A DNA stretch of 6,862 nucleotides from Betaproteobacteria bacterium (GTDB taxonomy: Bacteria > Pseudomonadota > Gammaproteobacteria > Burkholderiales > CANMPU01). Shown piece by piece: positions 1 to 5,803 of the stretch. The position numbers were made by a program, and so were the translations under genes. How positions within the stretch are numbered: the first letter of the stretch is position 1; each line of letters opens with the position of its first letter. The DNA is taken from the NCBI GenBank assembly GCA_947499755.1, contig CANMPU010000053.1, positions 1 through 6,862 of the forward strand, read 5' to 3'. Under the pieces are notes generated by a model. That model searched no databases. It was not told the DNA's origin and saw only the letters and a program-made list of their open reading frames with translations.

Positions 1-105
1 AAGATCCCATTTGATTGAGACAATCACACAGTTGCCTTTTGTAAAATAATTTCCAACATGTATCATTCAATTTAAAGTGCGACGATACAGTAATACATTT
101 TCACA

Positions 106-222
106 TCAGTCGCTGCGCTCAAAAAATGCAATAACGATCGCCTTTTTGCCCGATTCGCTGCGGTCAATTATAAGCAGCAAATTTTCAGTTGGGTGGGGGC
201 TGTTATCGAGGATTGTGTCCAT
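106..222 (-). CDS. Doubtful small ORF, 38 residues
   Basis: The minus strand is open from an ATG at 222 to a TGA at 106-108, giving 38 residues with a plausible beta-strand-like and charged C-terminal half (LLLIIDRSESGKKAIVIAFF). The same frame is open further upstream to an ATG at 264, which would give 52 residues. Neither start has a clear Shine-Dalgarno site. The two TCGCTGCG-containing repeats fall inside it and encode the similar tetrapeptides DRSE and ERSD. The opposite strand is also open here, but has no start codon. I do not recognise a family. It may be a chance ORF or the remnant of a longer gene. Confidence 0.18.
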   Translation of the reverse strand: MDTILDNSPHPTENLLLIIDRSESGKKAIVIAFFERSD

Positions 223-344
223 ACTTAAAATTTCGTATGAGGTATAGATAGATAAGTGCCGCATTCTGTGGGGTTTTGTTGGGGGGTGGGTTGCTTATTT
301 CCAGAACAAAAATTAATTATTACGGCGGGTTAGAACGGCTGGTG

Positions 345-350
345 TAAAAT
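345..350 (+). promoter_or_regulatory. Possible -10 element for the HD-domain gene
   Basis: TAAAAT at 345-350 matches the sigma70 -10 consensus at 5 of 6 positions. It would start transcription near 357, leaving a leader of about 22 bases before the ATG at 379. There is no good -35 box at the usual distance; the nearest is TTACGG at 320-325 with a long 19-base spacer. The call is tentative. Confidence 0.25.
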
Positions 351-378
351 TCGCCATCTTGGTATTGATCGAGCTGCA

Positions 379-1302
379 ATGGCTATCTTTAGAGGTAACG
401 ATTACGACGTAAGTAATCGAATAAAAACCACAGATCCGTCCGACGTAAACCGTGAGGTACGCCGTATCTATTTGGAGCTGTTTCCCCATACGGCAACGGA
501 CGCTCTAGATCGCTTGTTTGTTGATGTCACAACGCTATATCGTGGGCAGCATGCGGATTACTGGGCCTGCGATACCAGTTACCACAATCTTCAGCATATT
601 TTAGACGTCACTCTAGCGATGGGGCGGCTAATGGATGGCTATCAACGATCTACCGCAAATGCAGCTGCGTTAACCGCCGACATGTTTCGCTTCGGCATCA
701 TGACTGCACTGCTCCATGATTGTGGTTATATTCGCCACAAAAAAGATTTTCGTCATAAGCACGGTGCGGAATATACGACAATCCATGTTACGCGCAGCGC
801 GCGTTTTGTGAAACGTTACCTCTTGCAAACGGGGAACACAAAGCTCGCGGCGGAAGGATCAAGAATACTCCACTTCACCGGAAACGAGATCCCCTTAGAG
901 CGACTCAGAATTAGCGATCCTACGTTGTTGCGTCTAGGGCAAATGCTAGGCTCGGCCGATATAGTTGCGCAGATGGCGGATCGTTGTTACCTGGAAAAAT
1001 GCTACTACCGTCTTTATCCGGAGTTTGTATTGGGTGGGGTCACAAAACAACGACGCTATAAGGGTAGCGATGATGTTTGTTTTTCCTCCGCTCACGATCT
1101 AATCGCCAAGACCCCAGGGTTCTATAAAGATATTTGCCATCGACTCGAACACGAATTAGGTCGTGCATATCATTATGCAGAACGGCACTTTGGGAACCAA
1201 AATCTCTATGTTGAAGCGGTTGATCGAAACGTGAGATACGCAAAACGCGTCCGCGAAAAACCGCTATTAGAAGCGCTGCGGCGGCACCTACCACTCGAGT
1301 AG
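379..1302 (+). CDS. HD-domain metal-dependent phosphohydrolase, PDEase-like
   Basis: The 307-residue protein has an HD-superfamily core, which in known families binds one or two divalent metals and hydrolyses phosphate esters. Visible ligand candidates are H69 and H73 in SYHNLQHILDV, the H113-D114 pair in ALLHDCGY, and D194 in GSADIV. The YHNxxHxxDV signature followed by a LLHD segment about 35 residues later is the arrangement of class I cyclic-nucleotide phosphodiesterases, so a nucleotide phosphodiester is a reasonable guess, but the substrate cannot be read from sequence. No signal peptide or membrane segment is seen, so it is probably cytoplasmic. The C-terminal third (about 205-307) is basic and aromatic and not recognised. 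The ATG at 379 is the first in frame; only a weak GAG lies 6 bases upstream. It stands alone, with a convergent gene downstream. HD fold: confident; cyclic-nucleotide specificity: inference. Confidence 0.85.
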   Translation: MAIFRGNDYDVSNRIKTTDPSDVNREVRRIYLELFPHTATDALDRLFVDVTTLYRGQHADYWACDTSYHNLQHILDVTLAMGRLMDGYQRSTANAAALTADMFRFGIMTALLHDCGYIRHKKDFRHKHGAEYTTIHVTRSARFVKRYLLQTGNTKLAAEGSRILHFTGNEIPLERLRISDPTLLRLGQMLGSADIVAQMADRCYLEKCYYRLYPEFVLGGVTKQRRYKGSDDVCFSSAHDLIAKTPGFYKDICHRLEHELGRAYHYAERHFGNQNLYVEAVDRNVRYAKRVREKPLLEALRRHLPLE

Positions 1303-1305
1303 CGC

Positions 1306-1341
1306 GCCGCTTAGAATCCGCTCTACCATCAGCGGCATTTT
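1306..1341 (+). terminator. Possible weak terminator after the HD-domain gene
   Basis: GCCGCT at 1306-1311 pairs with AGCGGC at 1331-1336 and is followed by ATTTT. The stem is only 6 bp and the loop is long (19 bases), so it is a weak candidate. It begins 4 bases after the HD stop codon and overlaps the tail of the convergent broken gene. Confidence 0.28.
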
Positions 1342-2028
1342 AGCAATTTTCGCGGCTGCGGTTTTGCGTCGGCGATTTTTTCCCGATCTTGCGATTTTTC
1401 GGATTCGTCCGTTGTAGATTTTTCATCCTCATCGCTGTTGGATTTATCCTTTTTTCGTATCTTCTCTCTAAGGTTATTCTGGCGATCTGACTTAAATTCT
1501 GTAGCAACTGTTCTGCCGTCACTATTGTCGTCTTCTATATCGCCGGTTTTTGCTTTTTAGTCTCCGGGTCTTTTTATTCGTATTGCATCAGTTTTATCGT
1601 ATTTAGCGTCTATTTCGCGTAATTTACCACCATGATCGGTGAAGTTAGCGTCTTTTTCGCTAAACTTCCCAGATGGTTCCAAATTGCGCCAGCCGCCTTT
1701 ATTTGAATCTATCTCTTTGAATGTAATATCTTTATTTGTTAAATTACCGCCGATATTATTAAAATCCCGATCAGGTAGTTTCGCCGCATCAAAATTTTTG
1801 CCAGTTGGCATCACCTTGGCAATATCGGAACCCAGTTTCCCGGCGTCCATAAGTAGGCAAAGCGGCGGTTTCTATGGGCGCGATCCTAATCGCCTGTGGC
1901 GTGAGTCTGTCCAATAACTGATGGTGATTTGGCCCTCTACGATCGTTACGACCACCGTCACCGAACACCGAAGTACTCGTGCTTAATAGAAACATTAGGA
2001 TCAAGAGACTTAATGAATGATGACGCAT
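1329..2028 (-). pseudogene. Secreted hydrophilic repeat protein, broken by a frameshift and an in-frame TAA
   Basis: The reading starts at an ATG at 2028 with a good Shine-Dalgarno (GAAAGG at 2040-2035, 6 bases upstream) and a clear signal peptide: MRHHS, a hydrophobic core LSLLILMFLL, then a small-residue stretch ending VFG before DGGRND. This frame stops at 1789. A second frame, open from 1871, carries on to a TAA at 1557-1559; past it the same frame stays open for 75 more codons to a TGA at 1329-1331. Removing one base between about 1792 and 1871 and reading through the TAA gives about 232 residues. The middle is Lys/Asp/Asn/Gly-rich with a repeated motif (separate entry); the tail is extremely charged (DKSNSDEDEK region, no hydrophobic core). 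The start, signal peptide and uniform composition support one ancestral exported protein. Function unknown. An alternative is three unrelated short ORFs, which I consider less likely. Confidence 0.6.
1599..1751 (-). repeat. Three degenerate 11-residue repeats in the broken secreted gene
   Basis: In the second frame of the broken gene three segments align without gaps: GGNLTNKDITF (1751-1719), SGKFSEKDANF (1673-1641) and GGKLREIDAKY (1631-1599). The shared pattern is [GS]-G-[KN]-[LF]-x3-D-x2-[FY]. The units are unevenly spaced (starts 78 and 42 bases apart), and the DNA shows related stretches such as AGCGTCT followed by TTTCGC on the + strand. Parts of the segment also place hydrophobic residues every fifth position, loosely like pentapeptide repeats, but the fit is imperfect. 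Confidence 0.5.
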
Positions 2029-2060
2029 GATTTACCTTTCTTTCGTGAAATAGCCGCCAA

Positions 2061-2087
2061 AGCGTATCTACGGTAATTTACTGTCAA
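2061..2087 (-). promoter_or_regulatory. Possible promoter of the broken secreted gene
   Basis: On the minus strand a perfect -35 box, TTGACA, lies at 2087-2082. The best -10 at a tolerable distance is TACGCT (2066-2061) after a short 15-base spacer, matching only 3 of 6 positions. The position, 33 to 59 bases before the ATG at 2028 and after the stop of the upstream oxidoreductase gene, is right for a separate promoter, but the -10 is poor. Confidence 0.35.
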
Positions 2088-2121
2088 ACTTGAGATACCC
2101 TGCCTATGTATTTTACATTAC

Positions 2122-3141
2122 CTACGTATTACTTGCGTATGGCAGAGTGAGAACGAGTTTTCCTATGTGTTTACCGCTTTCCATCAGAGTATGTGCATTT
2201 TCTGCATCGTTCAAGGGGAATGTGGCGTGTACCACGGCTTTTATCACCCCCGATTCGATTAGCGGCCATATTCTTTCCTTAAGCGTATGAGCAATCTTTG
2301 CTTTAAATTCAGTTGATCGCCCTCTAAGAGTCGACCCGGAAATTGTAAGCCGGCGTCGAAGAATTTCGCCAGAATCTATGCTTGCTTTGCTTCCGCCTAA
2401 GTAGGCGATGATGGCGATGCGACCATCGTCCGCAAGCGCTTTCAGGTCACGTGCAATATAATCTCCGGCGACCATATCGAGGATAACATCGACGCCGCGA
2501 CTGGAAGTATTTTCTTTAATCTTTTCGACAAAATCTTCGGTTTTGTAGTTAAACGCCTTTTCCGCACCGAGATGTACGCACGCAACGCATTTTTCTTCGC
2601 TGCCAGCCGTTGCGAAAACTCGGTGCCCGAGTGCGTACACCATTTGAATGGCCATGACCCCTATGCCACTAGATCCACCATGAACGAGAAAAGTTTCCCC
2701 TGGTTTCATTGCCGCACGGTCGAATACATTCGACCATACGGTAAAAGCTGTTTCCGGTAGAGAGGCCGCTTCGATTAGTGAGAGCCCCTTAGGAACGGGT
2801 AAGCACAGAGAATGGTGTACTGCGGCATATTCCGCATAGCCACCACCGTTCAGCAGCGCACAAACCGGCGCACCAATTTTCCATGTATCCACTTTGACTC
2901 CCAGCATCGCAATCGTTCCCGCAACCTCTAGGCCGGGAATATCAGAGGCCCCCGGCGGGGCAGGATAGAGGCCTTTACGTTGCAACACGTCCGGTCGATT
3001 AACACCCGCTGCGGCGACGTGAATAAGCACGTCATATTCACCCAAAACGGGCAGGGGCCGAACAGCCGGCACAAGTACGTTTGGTGGCCCGGGCTCGGCT
3101 ATTTCGACAGCACGCATTGTTTTGGGCAAGTATCCGTTCAT
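2122..3141 (-). CDS. NAD(P)H:quinone oxidoreductase, zinc-free medium-chain type (PIG3-like)
   Basis: A 339-residue cytoplasmic enzyme of the MDR superfamily that transfers hydride from NAD(P)H to quinones or related carbonyl compounds. From the chosen start, residues 9-130 are the GroES-like domain, with the family signature AAGVNRPDVLQRKGLYP and IPGLEVAG. The Rossmann fold follows, with the dinucleotide loop VHGGSSGIG at about 153-161. The C-terminus (GKHIGKLVL) is complete. The cysteine/histidine set for catalytic and structural zinc is absent, as expected for this branch. The frame is open to an ATG at 3300, but the first 53 residues would overlap the divergent ugpQ gene and lack family features. 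The ATG at 3141 has AAGG 11 bases upstream and lies downstream of a good promoter; the ATG at 3117 is another possible start (331 residues). No lesion is visible. Confidence 0.9.
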   Translation of the reverse strand: MNGYLPKTMRAVEIAEPGPPNVLVPAVRPLPVLGEYDVLIHVAAAGVNRPDVLQRKGLYPAPPGASDIPGLEVAGTIAMLGVKVDTWKIGAPVCALLNGGGYAEYAAVHHSLCLPVPKGLSLIEAASLPETAFTVWSNVFDRAAMKPGETFLVHGGSSGIGVMAIQMVYALGHRVFATAGSEEKCVACVHLGAEKAFNYKTEDFVEKIKENTSSRGVDVILDMVAGDYIARDLKALADDGRIAIIAYLGGSKASIDSGEILRRRLTISGSTLRGRSTEFKAKIAHTLKERIWPLIESGVIKAVVHATFPLNDAENAHTLMESGKHIGKLVLTLPYASNT

Positions 3142-3150
3142 AGTTTCGGT

Positions 3151-3219
3151 TACCTTAGTCGTTGTGGGATGAATTTGCTGCGCAGGCGGGCTAATATACC
3201 TTATGAGGAAATTAAGGTA
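3151..3219. repeat. Operator-like cluster: three copies of TACCTTA/TAAGGTA
   Basis: The heptamer TACCTTA occurs at 3151-3157 and 3197-3203, and its exact reverse complement TAAGGTA at 3213-3219. The last two form a perfect 7-bp inverted repeat with a 9-base spacer (23 bp in all), a common shape for a dimeric repressor site. The dyad lies across the -10/-35 spacer of the minus-strand promoter. The outer copy is 46 bases away and also supplies the AAGG used as Shine-Dalgarno for the oxidoreductase. The regulator is unknown and not encoded in the window. Confidence 0.45.
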
Positions 3220-3221
3220 AA
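3193..3221 (-). promoter_or_regulatory. Sigma70-type promoter for the quinone oxidoreductase
   Basis: On the minus strand TTTACC (3221-3216; 4 of 6 to TTGACA) is followed by exactly 17 bases and TATATT (3198-3193; 5 of 6 to TATAAT). Transcription would start near 3186, giving a leader of about 45 bases before the ATG at 3141. This placement also argues against the upstream ATG at 3300. No equally good promoter was found on the + strand for the divergent ugpQ. Confidence 0.6.
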
Positions 3222-3237
3222 ACCTAGCTACGTTCTT

Positions 3238-3243
3238 GAGAGG
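3238..3243 (+). promoter_or_regulatory. Ribosome binding site of the ugpQ-like gene
   Basis: GAGAGG lies 5 bases before the ATG at 3249. It fixes the start, which puts the catalytic HRG motif at residues 6-8 as is usual for the family. Confidence 0.7.
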
Positions 3244-3248
3244 CACAA

Positions 3249-3908
3249 ATGAAAATACTGGCACATCGAGGTTACCATGCTCACGCCCCAGAAAATTCAA
3301 TGATGGCTTTTGAAGCTGCAGTTGCTTTGGGTGTGAATGGTATAGAAACAGACGTGCGTGTCACAAGAGACGTTGCGTTGGTGCTGATACACGACAGGGT
3401 GACTAAAGGCGGTGAATTAGTCGCGCAGCTTACACGAGCGCAATTAGAAAAAGCACTTGGGCATGAGGTTCCCGTGCTAGAGCAAGTGCTCAATCGTTGG
3501 CCTGAATTGTTTTGGAATATTGAAATAAAAGTTTTAGACGCATTTGTGGATAGTACGGCATTACTAAACAAATTTTCTGGACGAGGTAACATTTTGCTTT
3601 CCTCATTCCGCCACGACTTGGTGGTTCAGTACGCGTCACAGCTCGATGTCGACTGCGCGTTACTGTACGCAAACCGGCCTGCAGAAATTACAGACATGAT
3701 CAAAACCTATGCTAAGTTTCCACGAATACGTTGTGTTGTGTGGGACTTTAATATTCTTGACGCAACACTGGTTAGCGAGTTGCAGATTAATGGTTGGCGT
3801 AACTATGTGTACGGCCCCGTTACTAAGGCAGAACATACACGCTGTGTTGATATTGCGTTGGACGGTATTATCACTGATTATCCTGAGCAATTATTAACAC
3901 GATCATGA
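3249..3908 (+). CDS. ugpQ: Glycerophosphodiester phosphodiesterase
   Basis: A 219-residue cytoplasmic GDPD-family enzyme that hydrolyses glycerophosphodiesters (deacylated phospholipids) to sn-glycerol-3-phosphate and an alcohol. The family's metal and catalytic residues are visible: H6-R7 in AHRGYH, E15-N16 in PENS, E33 and D35 in GIETDVR, H48-D49 in LIHDR, and E92/K94 in NIEIK. The C-terminal DGIITDYP completes the TIM barrel. It is slightly shorter than E. coli UgpQ (about 247 residues), with no signal peptide, which points to the cytoplasmic UgpQ rather than the periplasmic GlpQ type. Its stop overlaps the glpK start (ATGA, 3905-3908), so the two were evidently one operon feeding glycerol-3-phosphate. 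No lesion is visible; it may now work without its kinase partner. The exact substrate range cannot be read from sequence. Confidence 0.92.
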   Translation: MKILAHRGYHAHAPENSMMAFEAAVALGVNGIETDVRVTRDVALVLIHDRVTKGGELVAQLTRAQLEKALGHEVPVLEQVLNRWPELFWNIEIKVLDAFVDSTALLNKFSGRGNILLSSFRHDLVVQYASQLDVDCALLYANRPAEITDMIKTYAKFPRIRCVVWDFNILDATLVSELQINGWRNYVYGPVTKAEHTRCVDIALDGIITDYPEQLLTRS

Positions 3909-5395
3909 AATACATTCTTGCGTTAGACCAGGGAACCAGTAGTTCGCGCGCTATTTTGTTTGAACAGTCAGGGGCGGTCAAAGCAATTGCGCAGAAACAG
4001 CTCGCGTTATCCTATCCTGATAATGGATGGGTAGAGCAGGATACAAGCAAAATTTGGATGACGCAACATCAGGCAATTCAGGAAGTATTAACGTTAGCGG
4101 GTATCAGCGCGACAGATATTGCCGCTATTGGTATATCGAACCAGCGCGAAACCACGTTAGTGTGGGATAGAAAAACCGGTCATCCAATATATAACGCGAT
4201 TGCTTGGCAAGATAGAAGGACTGCCGAAATATGTGATCGCTATCGTGGCCAAGATCTTGAATCATTAGTTTCCCAAAAGACTGGGCTTATGTTGGACCCC
4301 TATTTTTCAGCAACAAAAATTTCCTGGATACTCGATCATATCGAGGGCGCGCGCCAGAGCGCGGAGGCGGGCGAGTTGGCTTTTGGCACGGTAGATTCGT
4401 GGTTAATTTGGCAATTAACATTAGGCCTTGAACATGTGACCGATGCGACCAATGCCTCGCGGACGCTTCTGTTTAATCTCAATAAGGGCACCTGGGATCG
4501 CCAGTTATTAGAGATTTTTCGTGTCCCTGAGAAGATGCTGCCACGCATCGTAGACTCTAGCGGCATTTGTGGCGCGGCGAAAATAAATAGCCTAGCTGGA
4601 ATCCCCATCGCAGGAGTTGCCGGCGACCAACACGCTGCGCTATTCGGTCAGCGCTGTGTCCACAACGGGATGGTAAAAAATACTTACGGAACCGGATGTT
4701 TCTTGTTATTAAACACCGGAAATCAACCGGTGGTTTCACGAAATAAACTCCTGACTACGTTGGCTTGGCGCCGAGAAAAAACGACAAATTATGCGTTAGA
4801 AGGCAGCGTTTTTATCGGCGGTGCGGTGATTCAATGGTTGTGCGATGCTTTGGGGATCATACAGTCCTCTTCAGAGGTTGAGGCGCTCGCGAACAAAGTA
4901 GATAACAACGGTGGAGTTTATTTCGTGCCGGCGTTCGTAGGCTTAGGAGCGCCGCATTGGGATCCCTATGCGCGGGGAACGATAGTCGGCCTTACTCGCG
5001 GGAGTACTGCTGCCCATATAGCGCGTGCCGCTTTGGAGGGAATTGCCTATCAGGTTGACGACGTATTGGCTGCCATGCAGTCAGATGCAAATATAGCACT
5101 GTCAGAACTACGCGTAGATGGAGGCGCCGCACAAAATAATTTGCTGATGTAGATACAAGCGGATATCAGCGGAATTGCCGTTGCACGACCACGGATAACG
5201 GAAACCTCGGCTTTGGGCGCCGCATATCTCGCAGGCCTTGGTATTGGGTATTGGTGTGAGACCGATCTCGAAACGCATTGGACGCTAGAACGTTATTTTG
5301 AACCACGTATGAATCGTAGCCAGGCCGAGGCGGTGAAACATGATTGGCACAAAGCGGTCGATAGGGCGCGAAATTGGGCATATCGGGAAAATTAG
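3905..5395 (+). pseudogene. glpK: Glycerol kinase interrupted by an in-frame amber codon
   Basis: The FGGY-family kinase that converts glycerol and ATP to glycerol-3-phosphate. The frame is open from the ATG at 3905 for 415 residues to TAG at 5150-5152; the same frame then continues with clear GlpK sequence (ADISGIAVARP, ALGAAYLAGLGIGYW) to TAG at 5393-5395. Read through, it has 496 residues, close to E. coli's 502. The amber replaces the glutamine of the E. coli LMQFQSD stretch, so a single CAG-to-TAG change explains it. Conserved sites before the stop look intact: D8-Q9-G-T, N79-Q-R-E82-T, D131-P-Y133, catalytic D241-Q242 and GG at 406-407. The truncated product would lack the last 81 residues of the C-terminal ATP-binding half and is probably inactive. 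The start overlaps ugpQ and has no good Shine-Dalgarno, so translation probably relies on coupling. Low-level amber suppression or a sequence error are alternatives. Confidence 0.88.
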
Positions 5396-5398
5396 AGC

Positions 5399-5642
5399 AG
5401 GAAAATATTTTATTTTGCGCATCTGGTTGATCAACTTAAAATATCTGAGGAGCAGCTGGCGCTACCGCGAGATGTCACAAGTGTCGGGGGGGCTACTAAC
5501 TTGGTTGCGCGGTCGTGGGGAGCCATGGCAAGCGGCTCTCGCGGACGGTACAGTGACAGTTACCGTCAACAAAAACTTCACCGCGCTTGAAGTCCAAGTC
5601 AAAGAAACCGACGAAATTGCAATAATCCCACTTAGAACCTAG
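5399..5642 (+). pseudogene. moaD: Molybdopterin synthase sulfur carrier subunit (MoaD-like), degraded
   Basis: MoaD is the ubiquitin-like small subunit of molybdopterin synthase and carries sulfur as a thiocarboxylate on its C-terminal Gly-Gly. Starting 3 bases after the glpK stop and in the same frame, codons read KIFYFAHLVDQL, then SEEQLALPRDVTSVGG up to a tract of seven G (5486-5492). With one G removed the frame continues LLTWLRGRGEPWQAALADG, VNKNF and ETDEIAIIP to TAG at 5640-5642. The corrected product has 80 codons, against 81 residues in E. coli MoaD, and the beta-grasp pattern is plain. Three defects are visible: AGG stands where the ATG should be, the G tract shifts the frame, and the end is PLRT instead of PPVxGG, so the essential diglycine is missing. 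No moaE or other molybdopterin gene is in the window. An ORF from 5340 reads the second half but begins inside glpK in a wrong frame. Confidence 0.72.
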
Positions 5643-5738
5643 ATATTTGTTTGGACTAGCGTAACTTGAGAAAACTACTCGGTGTGGGAAATCAGAGCAA
5701 CCTAAACCCTGGTAGCAGTTTTAACACGGCATTTGCAA

Positions 5739-5767
5739 TTTACCTACCGAGCGAATAAAGCGATAAT
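5739..5767 (+). promoter_or_regulatory. Sigma70-type promoter for the aldolase gene
   Basis: TTTACC (5739-5744) and GATAAT (5762-5767; 5 of 6 to TATAAT) are separated by exactly 17 bases. Transcription would start near 5774, giving a leader of about 30 bases. It lies in the 161-base gap after the broken moaD, so the aldolase is probably expressed independently of the glp unit. The -35 hexamer is the same as in the oxidoreductase promoter. I saw no clear terminator in the gap. Confidence 0.55.
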
Positions 5768-5793
5768 GCCACGTTAATTAATTTACTTACGTC

Positions 5794-5798
5794 AGGAG
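5794..5798 (+). promoter_or_regulatory. Strong ribosome binding site of the aldolase gene
   Basis: AGGAG lies 5 bases before the ATG at 5804, the strongest Shine-Dalgarno in the window. This suits a highly translated central-metabolism enzyme and fixes the start. Confidence 0.8.
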
Positions 5799-5803
5799 AA
5801 TCA

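Larger units (their letters stand above)
1..378. other. Largely non-coding region upstream of the HD-domain gene
   Basis: No convincing gene, RNA gene or mobile element is visible in these 378 bases. They contain two near-identical 14-mers (110-123 and 155-168, 12 of 14 positions the same, core TCGCTGCG), a G-rich stretch on the + strand (runs of 4, 6 and 3 G at 270-273, 281-286 and 288-290, and another G-rich patch near 190-200), and an AT-rich segment at about 306-322 ahead of the HD gene. The first base is probably inside a larger intergenic region, so the gene to the left is unknown. One short minus-strand ORF is listed separately with low confidence. Confidence 0.5.

Noticed and set aside
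1..11. The 11-mer at the window start recurs at 6179-6189 inside the aldolase gene.
   Set aside because: The match ends immediately on both sides, and one copy is ordinary coding sequence; it is most likely chance and not an attachment site.
1639..1917. A plus-strand ORF of 92 residues opposite the broken secreted gene.
   Set aside because: It is the antisense shadow of the repeat region, has no good ribosome binding site and lacks recognisable features.
3142..3300. An N-terminal extension of 53 residues on the quinone oxidoreductase.
   Set aside because: It would overlap the start of ugpQ, cover the promoter and have no family similarity; the ATG at 3141 is better placed.
1557..5152. Possible reassignment of TAG and TAA to glutamine, since two genes have in-frame TAA or TAG with coding sequence beyond.
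   Set aside because: The HD gene, the oxidoreductase, the aldolase and the natural end of glpK all terminate with TAG at the expected family length, and moaD has independent lesions. Ordinary gene decay explains the data better.
5340..5642. A 100-residue ORF as an intact gene after glpK.
   Set aside because: Its first half is an out-of-frame reading of the glpK end and the moaD N-terminus; only the part after the G tract is real MoaD sequence.
5643..5803. Search for a riboswitch, terminator or small RNA in the gap before the aldolase.
   Set aside because: Only short weak inverted repeats such as TTAATTAA were seen; beyond the promoter and ribosome binding site nothing is supported.
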